Shown piece after piece: positions 8,053 through 17,956 of a stretch of 64,000 nucleotides of DNA. Numbering within the stretch: position 1 is the first letter of the stretch; each line of letters begins with the position of its first letter. The notes under the pieces were generated by a model. It made no database searches. It had not been told where the DNA came from and saw only the letters and a program-made list of their open reading frames with translations. The stretch comes from Bacteroidota bacterium (GTDB lineage: Bacteria > Bacteroidota > Rhodothermia > Balneolales > Balneolaceae), in NCBI GenBank assembly GCA_009909035.1, contig JAAAOB010000133.1:1-64000 (forward strand), given 5' to 3'. Both the position numbers and the translations under genes were made by a program.

Positions 8053-9087
8053 ATGACTTTGCATGAGAAGCTACAATCAATGTACCGGGAACTCACTCCG
8101 GACACAGATCAAATGGTCGATCTGTTTGTGGTTCCGCTGATTCGGTTTCAGTATAAAGAGTCAGACTACCTGTATCTTCTCTACAAGGAATTTATAGAAA
8201 ATCCGGAGAGCCGATACAACGTCCACAGTACAAGCGTTTGGCAGCACTGGTCGTTTGTTTGGAGAGCCGTTCGCAATCCGGCCACTATTCTTCACTATCA
8301 CTGGCTCGAATCTACGGATTTAAAATCACTGGCCGGCATGGCCTATAAATTACTCTGCATTATCCTGTTTCAAAAGCTTGGCGGGAGCATCGTCTGGACG
8401 GTTCACAATAAATTGCCGCATGACGACCGGTTTGAATGGCTGAACCTCAAGATCTGCTCCTCAATGGCCCGCCGGGCAAATCGTATTCATGTCCATTGTT
8501 CGTATGCGGCAGAAGAGATTAGCCGGTTTTACAACCAGCCGATTTCCAAGTTCAGGGTGATTCCACACCCCGCCTACCCAAAGACAAGCATCCCACGTGC
8601 AAAAGCCATACGCAGGCTCAACAAAAAGCATGGCCTTCAACTCCGCGATGAGCAGCAGATTTTCCTGATGTTCGGGAATATCAGCTCTTACAAACAGATT
8701 GATAAGGTGGTGGAAATCTTTACCCGGATGGACCACGACAACGTATTGATTGTCGTGGGACCTGTTAAAAAAGGACAGATGTCTCACTACAGGAACATAC
8801 GGTCGCTTGCAGAAAAAGCCGGCAATGTGCGGCTGATACCCCATTTCATCCCTGAAAATGAGGTTCCGCTCTACCACAACGCGTGCGACTGCGTTGTCTT
8901 TAACTACAGCGAGATACTCACATCGGGGGGCGTTGCGCTTGCTCAGAGCTATGACTGCCCGATTATTGCTCCAAACCTGGGGTGTATCCAGGAGCTGCAA
9001 TACGATAACTTGTTCCTCTTTACTTGCCAGGAAGAGCTTGAGTCGCTGCTTGTTGAATTTTCCTCAGCTGGAGGCCGGAATGCGTAA
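8053..9087 (+). CDS. Glycosyltransferase (GT4-like)
   Basis: About 344 residues from ATG 8053; a TTG at 8038 overlapping the previous stop is the alternative. The C-terminal half has the GT-B nucleotide-sugar-binding layout: LMFGNISSYKQIDKVVEIF, a retained VVGPVK strand, then the acidic EILTSGGVALAQSYDCPII region with the conserved glutamate that contacts the donor. The N-terminal half contains HYHWLES and WTVHNKLPHD, typical of acceptor-side loops in capsule or O-antigen transferases. It would add a sugar to a lipid-linked intermediate at the inner membrane. It overlaps the next gene by eight bases. Donor and linkage are not predictable here. Confidence 0.82.
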   Translation: MTLHEKLQSMYRELTPDTDQMVDLFVVPLIRFQYKESDYLYLLYKEFIENPESRYNVHSTSVWQHWSFVWRAVRNPATILHYHWLESTDLKSLAGMAYKLLCIILFQKLGGSIVWTVHNKLPHDDRFEWLNLKICSSMARRANRIHVHCSYAAEEISRFYNQPISKFRVIPHPAYPKTSIPRAKAIRRLNKKHGLQLRDEQQIFLMFGNISSYKQIDKVVEIFTRMDHDNVLIVVGPVKKGQMSHYRNIRSLAEKAGNVRLIPHFIPENEVPLYHNACDCVVFNYSEILTSGGVALAQSYDCPIIAPNLGCIQELQYDNLFLFTCQEELESLLVEFSSAGGRNA

Positions 9088-10477
9088 CCTGGCCGCCAAA
9101 GGACTATGGATATTTCTTGGTGATGGGGGTGCAAAATTATTCGGTTTCCTGGCATCGATCTACCTTGCAAGAACTCTCGGGGTCGAGCAATACGGGCTGA
9201 TTACGATCGCAATCTCTGTGCTAAGCATCGTCAGCTGGTTCAGTGATCTTGGCATTAAAACACTGGCCACCCGGTCCATGGCCGCGTCTGATCCCGGTCA
9301 GCGCGATCCGTCCCGATTTTTATGGCTGAAAATCACTCTTTCATGCCTGGTGATCGCCGGCTCCGCATCCCTCACCTGGCTCCTGCTGCACGGTCAGCCA
9401 GAGCTCCGAAACCTGATTCTGCTCTTTATTCTCTCTCTGCTGCCACAGGCTCTCAATATCGACTGGTACTACAAAGGAATTCAAAAATTTGAGCGGATCA
9501 CCCTCGCTCACTGGGTGCAGGGCAGCATCTATCTTTTAGGACTCCTGCTTCTTGTGTCGGCCCGGGATCTGTTAACCGTTCCGATGATTTACTCGTTTTC
9601 ACTGCTGGCGGGAGCCTTCACAATGATCCTATCCTATCGGGGCAAAACGCCGCTGAGCAGGTGGCCTGACACCCGGCACTGGTTGTCTGATATTACGAGT
9701 AGTTTTTACCTTGGAGCCGGTCATTTTTTAGCACAATCCGTCATTCTGCTTCCTCCACTTATCATCGGTAGCTTTTTTTCAGAACTACAGGTCGGCTTCT
9801 ACGGTGTGGCGTTAAAGCTGATACTGGCTGCCATGCTTGTCGATCACATCATCAACACCCTGATGCTTCCCAACCTGACAAAGCTCTGGAATGAGAACCG
9901 ACGCGAGGTTCAGCCTCAGCTGATGATTATCAGCCGGTGGGTGCTCCTGATTGGTGCGGCGGGCACCCTGATCCTTAGTCTTTCTGCCGGCCAACTGATC
10001 CACGGTCTGTTTGGCGACGAGTATAGCCGGGCAGCTCCCATGCTAATTATGCTTTCCCTGTTATTGCCGGTCACTTTTTTAAATTCCGTCTATACCTTTG
10101 GTTTGATTTCATTTGGCAGGGATCGCTCCTTTTTAGTCTCCACTTGCTGCGGAGCTGCCGGAGCGGCATTTGTGATGATCGCCGCCAGTCTTTCCGGAGA
10201 AGTTCGGGTGGTGGTTGCATCGGTGGTGATCTCTGAAATCTGGATGACAATCTGCATGTTCTACCAGTTTAAACGGGTTATGGACCTACCCCTTGGCCGG
10301 TATACGCTGGCTCTGGTGCTGATCCTTGCCCTGCTCCTGGCGGCCGGCTACTGGCTGGTTCCGTCTGGCTTTATCGCAGCAATCATTGCTCCCCTGCTAC
10401 TTGCCGGTTTTCTCTATATCTTTGGTCTTTTACAAACGGCTGATTTGACCTGGATGAAACGGAGAATGACGCTGTGA
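9080..10477 (+). CDS. Polysaccharide flippase (Wzx/MATE-like)
   Basis: A 465-residue integral membrane protein of the polysaccharide biosynthesis/Wzx superfamily, with about 12-14 hydrophobic segments. The N-terminus (KGLWIFLGDGGAKLFGFLA, then YLARTLGVEQYG) is the classical start of this family. It would move lipid-linked glycan across the inner membrane. The open frame extends upstream to 8858, but ATG 9080 is preceded by GGAGG and matches the usual family start. It overlaps the glycosyltransferase upstream and the deacetylase downstream, fixing it in one translationally coupled run. No Wzy polymerase is recognised in the window. Confidence 0.9.
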   Translation: MRNLAAKGLWIFLGDGGAKLFGFLASIYLARTLGVEQYGLITIAISVLSIVSWFSDLGIKTLATRSMAASDPGQRDPSRFLWLKITLSCLVIAGSASLTWLLLHGQPELRNLILLFILSLLPQALNIDWYYKGIQKFERITLAHWVQGSIYLLGLLLLVSARDLLTVPMIYSFSLLAGAFTMILSYRGKTPLSRWPDTRHWLSDITSSFYLGAGHFLAQSVILLPPLIIGSFFSELQVGFYGVALKLILAAMLVDHIINTLMLPNLTKLWNENRREVQPQLMIISRWVLLIGAAGTLILSLSAGQLIHGLFGDEYSRAAPMLIMLSLLLPVTFLNSVYTFGLISFGRDRSFLVSTCCGAAGAAFVMIAASLSGEVRVVVASVVISEIWMTICMFYQFKRVMDLPLGRYTLALVLILALLLAAGYWLVPSGFIAAIIAPLLLAGFLYIFGLLQTADLTWMKRRMTL

Positions 10478-11997
10478 TCAGAAAGATACACATCGGAGTA
10501 TTCGGCATGAGCCGCGGATGGGAGCGGTTGCTCATGCAGATTGGACTCTCCTGGAGCCGGCTCTACTCCGTACAGGCGCTTTCAGTCCGGGAACAGAGCT
10601 GCGTTTTACTCTGCAAAACTCCGGATGTGCAAGAGCATCAACAGCTGACGGCCTACCTGACAGCCGGCGGTGCCATTCTGGATACCACGGGCCAGCTATC
10701 GACCTGGAGTCCTGTAGAGCGGAAGGTGGACCGCGTTGAGCCGACATCTCCCGCCTTTCGGCATATTGCGTCGATACACATAGGCACGCGTGCCTTGGTA
10801 CATCCCTCCTGCAGCGACCTGGAGGGACTGGCCTGGTTTGATCCGGATCCCGACAGGGCGTATGCTTTTGCGGGCCTGCCAGTGGATCATTTGACAGAAT
10901 TTGGGCGGCAGTCTCACACGGAATTCCGATCTTCCGGCCTCCCCCCCGTTGCGGAGCGTACCGCGGCACAAAGCAGTCAGCCCTTTATCGATGCCGTACT
11001 TTCGTTTTTCAAAATTCTGCATCACAAAACAGGCGTACCACTGGTCCACAAGTGGTGGATGCCACATACGGATAAACGTGCGGCAACCTTCCGGATTGAT
11101 ACAGACTACAGTTCAAAACCGGCCATTGAGGCCGCTTCAGGACCGGTTATTGAGCACGAGATTCCCGCCACCTGGTTTCTCCATGTGCAGGCTCACGAGG
11201 GCTGGCTGGAGTACTTTAAAACCGTACCCCGCCAGGAAATTGCCCTTCACGGTTATCGCCACCACGAATATACATCGGCGGATCAGTACTATGCGGATAT
11301 CTCTATGGCACTTGGCCTCTTGTCTAAAGTCGACATCCATCCGGCTGGATATGCCGCTCCCTATGGGTTCTGGTTGAGAGATCTTGCAGAGGTTCTATCC
11401 CGGTTCAACTTCGACTACAGCAGCGAGTTTATGTACGATTACGACTCCCTTCCGTCACGGCCTCCCGTCTCCAAGACGCTTCAGCTTCCGGTTCATCCCA
11501 TTTCCATCGGGTCGTTCAGCCGGTTCAGGTTTACATCATCTATGATACGGCAGTACTACCGCGAATGGATACAGCTGAAAATGCTCCAGCGGATGCCGAT
11601 ACACCTTTATCATCATCCGAATGATCATCATGAATCTGAACTCCACGCCATCTTTCGCTCCCTTCCCCACGAATCGACCTCGTGGATGTCATACCGTGAG
11701 TGGGCTGCGTGGTGGAAAAAAAGATGCTCTCAGTCCACTTCTGCCAGCTATGATACTGTTCAAAAGTCCGTACATCTCACAGAGAACGGTACCGTTCCAA
11801 TGGCCATCCACGCAGAAGAAAATAGGTTCATACTTACACATAAGCCAAAGATCGATATGGAAGAGGTGCGATGGGCTCCGTACATTGAGTCCGCTCTGCC
11901 CGAACTCATACAAAAACGGCGTGCTGCGTCATCATTTTCGGCTGTGCAGTGTAAAAAAGATGAACTGATGACAAGATTATGGAGAAACCGATCCTAA
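10474..11997 (+). CDS. Polysaccharide deacetylase-like protein with extra N-terminal domain
   Basis: A 507-residue protein starting with GTG 10474, which overlaps the flippase stop. Residues about 200-330 carry NodB/CE4 deacetylase signs: the metal-aspartate motif in FRIDTDY (D209, D211), the histidine pair HGYRHH (H259, H263) and AGYAAPYGFW near 292 in place of RxPYG. The first 190 residues form an unassigned domain with a Rossmann-like start (KIHIGVFGMSRGW). The last 150 residues are also unassigned. It may remove acetyl groups from the glycan made by the neighbouring enzymes. Since the arginine of the usual RxPYG motif is absent, activity is likely but not certain. Confidence 0.72.
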   Translation: MIRKIHIGVFGMSRGWERLLMQIGLSWSRLYSVQALSVREQSCVLLCKTPDVQEHQQLTAYLTAGGAILDTTGQLSTWSPVERKVDRVEPTSPAFRHIASIHIGTRALVHPSCSDLEGLAWFDPDPDRAYAFAGLPVDHLTEFGRQSHTEFRSSGLPPVAERTAAQSSQPFIDAVLSFFKILHHKTGVPLVHKWWMPHTDKRAATFRIDTDYSSKPAIEAASGPVIEHEIPATWFLHVQAHEGWLEYFKTVPRQEIALHGYRHHEYTSADQYYADISMALGLLSKVDIHPAGYAAPYGFWLRDLAEVLSRFNFDYSSEFMYDYDSLPSRPPVSKTLQLPVHPISIGSFSRFRFTSSMIRQYYREWIQLKMLQRMPIHLYHHPNDHHESELHAIFRSLPHESTSWMSYREWAAWWKKRCSQSTSASYDTVQKSVHLTENGTVPMAIHAEENRFILTHKPKIDMEEVRWAPYIESALPELIQKRRAASSFSAVQCKKDELMTRLWRNRS

Positions 11998-13022
11998 ACA
12001 TCCTGATGATTGCCCCCCTCTCCGTTGGCGTGGTGCATGGCGGCGTTCGCATGCAGAGCCTGAAAACGGCGGCACACCTCCGGGAACTCAGTCACGTGAT
12101 AACGTACTACAGCCCGTGGAATGCCTGCGATCCGGCCGACTTCGATCTAACCCACGTTTTCCTGGCATCGAATGAAACACTTGCCGTATCGCAACAATTG
12201 AGATCATCGAAGGGAAAATTTGTCGTCTCACCGGTTTTTTTTACGAGGCGGTCATCTGCAACAATACGCCGATCATTAAAGATTCAATCGATTGGCAGCA
12301 AACTGTTTAAAGGGTTTTTCTCAGATTATTCTATTAAATCAGAAATCTGTCATGCGGCTGATCTTGTTCTTCCGAATACGCATCAGGAATCTGAGCTCAT
12401 TACGAACGGTTTTGGCGTGCCGGAATCTAAGGTGCGGGTCATTCCGAATGGTGTAGATCAGCGGTTTGAGACGGCCACGCCGGACTTGTTCAAAAAGACA
12501 TACGGATTGACGGGCTTTACGCTTTTTGTAGGCGACGGATCCGCACGTCGAAAAAACCTCTATCCCCTTCTGAAACACCACACAAGTGACGACCCGGATC
12601 TTGTAGTTATCGGGAGATTGGACAACTCCTCCTACTCCGGCCGATGCCGAGAAATTATCGACAGAATGGAGAACATTCATTACATTGGTCCGCTGCCTCA
12701 TGACGGGCCGATGCTTAAATCGGCATATGCCGCGGCCGCTGTTTTTGTTCAGCCTTCGCAGTTCGAGACTCCCGGAATAGCCGCGCTGGAAGCGGCACTG
12801 GCCGGGTGTTCTCTTGCCGTTACCCGTGTGGGCGGCACGAAAGAGTATTTTGGCGGTCACGCGCAATATATCGATCCTGAAAACGAACAATCGATTATGA
12901 AAGCTGTTCGACGTGCCCATCAAGAAACAATGGACGAGACCCTGAAGATGAAAATCAAACAACACTATACCTGGAAAGAGGTCGCTGCAAAGACCGCTGA
13001 GGCGTACAAAACCATTCTATGA
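11979..13022 (+). CDS. Glycosyltransferase family 4
   Basis: A 347-residue GT-B enzyme. The N-terminus (ILMIAPLSVGVVHGGVRMQ) has the glycine-rich loop after the first strand. The C-terminal half has RVIPNGVDQRF, TLFVGDGSARRKNLYPLL and the donor-site FVQPSQFETPGIAALEAALAG region with its conserved glutamates (E..GIAALEA). It would transfer an activated sugar during glycan assembly in the cytoplasm. It overlaps the deacetylase by 19 bases and the wecB start by four. It is unrelated at sequence level to the glycosyltransferase at 8053. Confidence 0.88.
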   Translation: MEKPILNILMIAPLSVGVVHGGVRMQSLKTAAHLRELSHVITYYSPWNACDPADFDLTHVFLASNETLAVSQQLRSSKGKFVVSPVFFTRRSSATIRRSLKIQSIGSKLFKGFFSDYSIKSEICHAADLVLPNTHQESELITNGFGVPESKVRVIPNGVDQRFETATPDLFKKTYGLTGFTLFVGDGSARRKNLYPLLKHHTSDDPDLVVIGRLDNSSYSGRCREIIDRMENIHYIGPLPHDGPMLKSAYAAAAVFVQPSQFETPGIAALEAALAGCSLAVTRVGGTKEYFGGHAQYIDPENEQSIMKAVRRAHQETMDETLKMKIKQHYTWKEVAAKTAEAYKTIL

Positions 13023-14116
13023 AGCAACCGATCACCATCTTATTTGGAACACGACCTGAGGCCATTAAGCTTGCACCTGTGATCCTGGAGCTGCGGCGGC
13101 TCAGTATTCCGCACCGCGTCATTCATTCCGGTCAGCATGCAGACCTGGCCGATGATATTCTAAACACATTCGGGATCGTCCCGGACCAGCGCCTGCAAAT
13201 GATGACCCAAACGCAGACACCGCTCGATCTGCTTCAGAGACTTCTTGGGGAGTTGCCAAAGTGGATAAGCAGTGAGCAGACCGGGATGCTGCTTGTGCAG
13301 GGTGATACCACAACCGCACTGGCGGGTGCCCTGACGGCCCATCATCAAACGGTACCATTGGCTCATCTCGAAGCCGGCCTCCGCTCGTACGACCGCTCCC
13401 AGCCATTTCCCGAGGAGGCCAACCGTACGCTGATCAGCCACCTGGCCGATACTCATTTTGCTCCGACGGCGAAAGCCCGTCAGAATTTGCTTGATGAACA
13501 TATTGCCGAACATGCCATTCACGTAACGGGAAATTCAGTCGTTGATGCGCTTCAGCATATCCTGGAACTCTCTCCCGTATCCGTTCAAGAGGTCAGAAAA
13601 CGGTATGGTGCAGAAAAAAAACGGCTGCTGCTGCTAACCACTCACCGGAGGGAAAACTTCGGGGAGCCGATGCGGCAGATCTTCATGGCCGTTCGCCAGG
13701 TATCCGAAGAGCTGACGGATCTAAAAGTGCTGCTGCCGGTTCACCCGAATCCCAGTATTAGGGAAGCATTACAGATTCTTCGCGGCTGTGACAACATCGA
13801 TCTGATCGACCCGCTCTCGTACACCGATTTTGTACCTCTGATGGCTGCCTCTGATCTAATTCTTACCGATTCCGGCGGTATCCAGGAAGAAGCTCCATCC
13901 CTGGGAACCCCTGTATTTGTGCTCCGGAACAAAACAGAACGCCCCGAACTTATCGAACGGGGCGCAGGAAAGCTGGTAGGTACGGATCGTGAGACGATCT
14001 TTTCGAATGTTAAACGGTTTTTTTCCACCGTAGACACAAGAACCTCCGCTGAAATTTTCGGCGATGGACACACCGCCGAACGTGTCGTGCAGATTTTAAA
14101 ACAAGGCGTACAGTAA
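13019..14116 (+). CDS. wecB: UDP-N-acetylglucosamine 2-epimerase (non-hydrolysing)
   Basis: A 365-residue enzyme converting UDP-GlcNAc to UDP-ManNAc. Motifs seen in order: FGTRPEAIKLAPVI at the N-terminus, VQGDTTTALAGAL, HLEAGLRSYDRSQPFPEEANR, HRRENFG, and LTDSGGIQEEAPSLGTP near the C-terminus, all typical of WecB/MnaA. The start ATGA overlaps the preceding stop. The product would feed the dehydrogenase encoded convergently at 14223 to give UDP-ManNAcA. It is the last gene of the plus-strand run. Confidence 0.95.
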   Translation: MKQPITILFGTRPEAIKLAPVILELRRLSIPHRVIHSGQHADLADDILNTFGIVPDQRLQMMTQTQTPLDLLQRLLGELPKWISSEQTGMLLVQGDTTTALAGALTAHHQTVPLAHLEAGLRSYDRSQPFPEEANRTLISHLADTHFAPTAKARQNLLDEHIAEHAIHVTGNSVVDALQHILELSPVSVQEVRKRYGAEKKRLLLLTTHRRENFGEPMRQIFMAVRQVSEELTDLKVLLPVHPNPSIREALQILRGCDNIDLIDPLSYTDFVPLMAASDLILTDSGGIQEEAPSLGTPVFVLRNKTERPELIERGAGKLVGTDRETIFSNVKRFFSTVDTRTSAEIFGDGHTAERVVQILKQGVQ

Positions 14117-14222
14117 AAGCGCGACAGGTATCAGTTCTGCACGTTTGCCCATAGTTTTTTTCGCGTTGGCTCGAATCTGCGACAAGCAGCCTCATCTATT
14201 GTCAGTAGATAAAAAGCAGGCC

Positions 14223-15551
14223 TTAAGCTTTAAAGACTTTGTTGCTATCCTGCGACGCGTTTTTCATCGCGTTTCGGGTATCCACAATACAGTCGGACCA
14301 GCTGGCTAATTCGCGGTAATTAATCTCATCATGGTTTGTGGCAATCACGACAGCATCAAATGAACGGATGGTCTCTTCATTCCACTCAACAGATTTAATA
14401 CCGGCATAATGCGGGTATTCGCGCGATGGACGGATCACAGGTACGTACGGATCGTAGTAGGATACGTCAGCGCCCATCTCTTCATAAAGCTCCATTAGTT
14501 TATATGTTGGAGATTCTCTGTCGTCGTCCACATTGGGTTTGTAAGCGAGTCCAATCAATAAAACACTGCTGCCGTTTAGTGCTTTTTTATGATGATTCAG
14601 GGCTTCCAGGGTCCGGCGAATAACGTATCTCGGCATATTGGTGTTAATCTCCCCCGCAAGCTCAATAAAGCGTGTGGGCTGTTCTACCTCACGGGCCTTC
14701 CAGGTCAGGTAAAACGGATCAATCGGAATGCAGTGTCCACCAAGCCCCGGCCCGGGGGTGAATTTCATAAAACCGAACGGTTTTGTTCCGGCGGCATCCA
14801 GCACTTCATGTACGTCAATTCCCATGGCGTGGTAGATCACTTTCAGTTCATTCACCATCGCAATGTTGACCGACCGGAAAATATTTTCGGTCAGCTTCAC
14901 GGCCTCCGCGGTTTTTGTGTCGCTGACAGGCACCGTTTGCACAATGGCTGTATCGTAGAGTGCACATGCAAGCGTTAATGCGTCGTTGCCGTGACCGCCC
15001 ACCACTTTTGGAATTTTGGACGTATTAAAGTCCGGGTTGCCCGGATCTTCTCTTTCGGGGCTGTAGGCCACGTAAAAATCTTTCCCTGCTTTCAATCCGC
15101 TCCCTTTTTCAAGAATTGGAATAATCAGATCTTCCGTTGTTCCGGGATATGTCGTTGATTCGAGGATCACCAGCTGCCCTTCCCGAAGATGCTCCGACAC
15201 GGTTTCGGTGGTCTTTTCAACGTAGGTCATATCCGGTTCCCTGTGATGGTTCAGCGGTGTGGGAACGCACATCAAAAGCGCGTCGGCCTCATCCATCCGG
15301 TTAAAATCGGTGGTCGCTTCACACCGGTCACTCTTCGACAGAATACCCATCATCTCCTCTCCGAGATGTTTGATGTATGGAGTTCCCGAGGTGATGCAGT
15401 CCACTTTATGGGGATCAAGATCAAACCCAATCACGGGCATCTCTTTTTTGTGAAATGTCCACATTAGCGGAAGGCCAACATAGCCAAGCCCGATAATCCC
15501 TACTTTATATGTTTTGTTGTTAATCTTGTCCAGTTGTTGAGATAAGCTCAT
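14223..15551 (-). CDS. wecC: UDP-N-acetyl-mannosamine/glucosamine dehydrogenase
   Basis: A 442-residue nucleotide-sugar 6-dehydrogenase. The NAD-binding loop GLGYVGLPL starts at residue 21; CVPTPL and ESTTYPGTTE follow; the catalytic cysteine sits in GGHCIPIDPF (C274). These features match the UDP-ManNAc/UDP-GlcNAc branch (WecC/WbpA) better than UDP-glucose dehydrogenase. Because wecB lies next door on the other strand, UDP-ManNAc is the likely substrate, giving UDP-ManNAcA; this is inference from context. It faces wecB with about 106 bases between the stops and no clear terminator there. Confidence 0.9.
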   Translation of the reverse strand: MSLSQQLDKINNKTYKVGIIGLGYVGLPLMWTFHKKEMPVIGFDLDPHKVDCITSGTPYIKHLGEEMMGILSKSDRCEATTDFNRMDEADALLMCVPTPLNHHREPDMTYVEKTTETVSEHLREGQLVILESTTYPGTTEDLIIPILEKGSGLKAGKDFYVAYSPEREDPGNPDFNTSKIPKVVGGHGNDALTLACALYDTAIVQTVPVSDTKTAEAVKLTENIFRSVNIAMVNELKVIYHAMGIDVHEVLDAAGTKPFGFMKFTPGPGLGGHCIPIDPFYLTWKAREVEQPTRFIELAGEINTNMPRYVIRRTLEALNHHKKALNGSSVLLIGLAYKPNVDDDRESPTYKLMELYEEMGADVSYYDPYVPVIRPSREYPHYAGIKSVEWNEETIRSFDAVVIATNHDEINYRELASWSDCIVDTRNAMKNASQDSNKVFKA

Positions 15552-15740
15552 GGAGTTTTTCCTGAATTAATCGATATTAAACATTTGCATCGCATTTTAC
15601 GTGCCAAATATAAGCTGAAACCATCCCATTTATAAACAGCTAATTGTCCCCTGTTTCGACCGTGCGCACCGCACGATCTGCCTGATCGTTGCAGTCTTAC
15701 ATAATCCAGCGAGCTGGGACTGCCGGTATCAACAAACCGT

Positions 15741-16739
15741 CTATTCCAGCAACTCAGGCTTCTCTTTTTCCAGGCGTGTAAATACCTGTTTTACGGATTG
15801 AGACTGGTTTTTTGGAAGAATGAGAAGTGCATCCTCTTTTTCGACAACAACCAAATCTTCCAGCCCGATAATTTCAACGTGTTTGTTGCTAAAGACTAAA
15901 TTTGTTCCCTGGATAACATCGTCCTGTCCGGTTTCCGAAAAGTAGTCGAAAAGAGACTCATAGGATCCCAGGTCCGACCATTCAAAGTCAGAGGGCACCA
16001 CCCGAATATTTTCGGAATGCTCCATCACGGCAAAATCGATACTCTCGGATGGAATCTCCTTCGATTCTTTCGATGGCAGACGTCCGTCTGTTTGATGCCG
16101 GTACGCTTTTTCGGCGGCTTCGGCAATATCGGGCCGATGTGTCCGGAGTTCTTGCAGGTAAACGCCTGCCTTAAAACAGAAAATGCCGCTGTTCCAGAGA
16201 AATCGTCCCTCCTTCATGTAGTGAGCGGCGGTATCTGCATCCGGTTTCTCTTTAAACGAGAGCACACGTTCATCGTCATGTTCGATGTATCCGTACCCTG
16301 TTTCGGGGCGTGTCGGCTTCAGACCAAATGTAACTAAAGCGTTGGTTGAGGCTAATTCAAAAGCTCGATTCACAGATCGTTTGTAAGATTCCGTCTCACG
16401 AATGATATGATCGGCGGGAGTGACAAGCATCAGGTCGTCGGGATCACATGCCATCGCTCCAAAGGCCACGGCTGCCGCCGTATTCCGCGCTTCCGATTCA
16501 ATAACCCATTGATCAGCTTCGATACTGACCTGGTCCAGGTTTTTCCTTGACAAGTCTACATTCCCTTCATTGCAGACCACCACAAGTTTATCGGTCACCG
16601 GCCTGTTTCGTTCGGCTGTAAGCTGAAACAGCGTACGATCACCAAAGATTGGAACATACTGTTTCGGCCGTGACTTTTTTGAGAGCGGCCACAAACGGCT
16701 GCCGACCCCTCCGGTCAAAATTACATTCACCTTTTTCAT
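15741..16739 (-). CDS. manC: Mannose-1-phosphate guanylyltransferase
   Basis: A 332-residue cytoplasmic enzyme making GDP-mannose from mannose-1-phosphate and GTP. The N-terminal [19 protein letters not shown] signature is complete, followed by VTPADHII and FKEKPD. At this length it holds only the nucleotidyltransferase part, with no fused phosphomannose isomerase domain as in the longer bifunctional ManC/AlgA type. It overlaps gmd by four bases (ATGA), so GDP-mannose synthesis and its use are translationally coupled. Confidence 0.94.
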   Translation of the reverse strand: MKKVNVILTGGVGSRLWPLSKKSRPKQYVPIFGDRTLFQLTAERNRPVTDKLVVVCNEGNVDLSRKNLDQVSIEADQWVIESEARNTAAAVAFGAMACDPDDLMLVTPADHIIRETESYKRSVNRAFELASTNALVTFGLKPTRPETGYGYIEHDDERVLSFKEKPDADTAAHYMKEGRFLWNSGIFCFKAGVYLQELRTHRPDIAEAAEKAYRHQTDGRLPSKESKEIPSESIDFAVMEHSENIRVVPSDFEWSDLGSYESLFDYFSETGQDDVIQGTNLVFSNKHVEIIGLEDLVVVEKEDALLILPKNQSQSVKQVFTRLEKEKPELLE

Positions 16740-17833
16740 GAAATACGCTTTTTATCTTCTTCAATCATCTCTTTGATAAGTTCATCCACCGAATATTTGG
16801 GCTCCCATCCAAGTTGGGCTTTTGCCTTGGCGGGATCACCGATCAACAAGTCCACTTCTGTCGGCCGGAAATAAGTAGGATCAACTTCCACAATTACATC
16901 GCCTGATTCTTTGTTTCTTCCAATCTCATTGACTCCTTTCCCCTCCCACTCAATATCGATTCCGGTATGATGAAAAGCACGTTCACAAAACTCACGAACC
17001 GTTGTCGTTACGCCGGTTGCGAGCACGTAATCTTCGGGATCATCTTGCTGTAGCATCCGCCACATCCCTTCCACGTAATCTTTTGCATGGCCCCAGTCGC
17101 GTTTCGCGTCCAGATTTCCGAGAAACAGTTTTGGCTGCTTTCCGGCTGCAATTCGAACCGCTGCCCTCGTAATCTTCCGCGTCACAAATGTTTCGCCGCG
17201 ATTGGGCGATTCGTGGTTGAAGAGAATTCCGTTAACAGCAAACATATCATAGGCTTCACGGTAGTTGACGCAGATCCAGAACGCGTAGAGTTTTGCAACC
17301 CCATAAGGTGATCGCGGGTAGAACGGCGTCTTTTCAGTCTGCGGAACTTCCTGTACTTTTCCGTAGAGTTCACTTGTGGAGGCCTGGTAAAACTTGGTTT
17401 TTTTGGTCAGACCGAGAATCCGGATCGCCTCAAGAATCCTCAATGTTCCAATGGCGTCCGTGTTGGCCGTGTATTCCGGGGCTTCAAAAGAGACCTGGAC
17501 GTGGCTTTGTGCGGCAAGGTTGTAAATTTCGTCGGGCTGAACTTCCTGGATGATCCGGATAAGGTTGGTTGCATCCGTCAGATCACCGTAGTGCATGTAG
17601 AACGGCAGGCCCTTAAAATGGGGATCCGTATAGAGATGATCCACCCGGCCCGTGTTAAATGAGCTGGAGCGCCGTTTTATTCCATGAACTTCATACCCTT
17701 TTTCCAGTAAAAGTTCTGCCAGGTAGGCCCCGTCCTGCCCTGTGATGCCTGTCAGAAGTGCTGTTTTATTTTTTGAACTCAAAATGATTGTTTGGTTAAG
17801 TCGTGATTTTACGTGCGGCTCTATTATCGTCAA
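16736..17833 (-). CDS. gmd: GDP-mannose 4,6-dehydratase
   Basis: A short-chain dehydrogenase/reductase family enzyme converting GDP-mannose to GDP-4-keto-6-deoxymannose. Signatures: [19 protein letters not shown], the YxxxK catalytic pair in [12 protein letters not shown], and [16 protein letters not shown]. Two starts are plausible: ATG at 17833 (365 residues) or TTG at 17782, which removes a 17-residue leader and begins [11 protein letters not shown] as in most homologues. The shorter form is as likely as the one given. It lies between fcl upstream and manC downstream. Confidence 0.95.
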   Translation of the reverse strand: MTIIEPHVKSRLNQTIILSSKNKTALLTGITGQDGAYLAELLLEKGYEVHGIKRRSSSFNTGRVDHLYTDPHFKGLPFYMHYGDLTDATNLIRIIQEVQPDEIYNLAAQSHVQVSFEAPEYTANTDAIGTLRILEAIRILGLTKKTKFYQASTSELYGKVQEVPQTEKTPFYPRSPYGVAKLYAFWICVNYREAYDMFAVNGILFNHESPNRGETFVTRKITRAAVRIAAGKQPKLFLGNLDAKRDWGHAKDYVEGMWRMLQQDDPEDYVLATGVTTTVREFCERAFHHTGIDIEWEGKGVNEIGRNKESGDVIVEVDPTYFRPTEVDLLIGDPAKAKAQLGWEPKYSVDELIKEMIEEDKKRIS

Positions 17834-17956
17834 TTTTGATAAAAAATGTAGGACTCTTTTTTATAAAGATACAGCAGTAGGTTCAGCAGGTAGGATGTGG
17901 CTATCTCCCGTAAAATCAGTGTTTGTCCCATCGTTTATCAAAGCGTTAGGAAACCA

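Noticed and set aside
12339-12965. 208-codon minus-strand ORF
   Set aside because: It lies wholly inside a glycosyltransferase with recognisable motifs and has no family-like pattern of its own.
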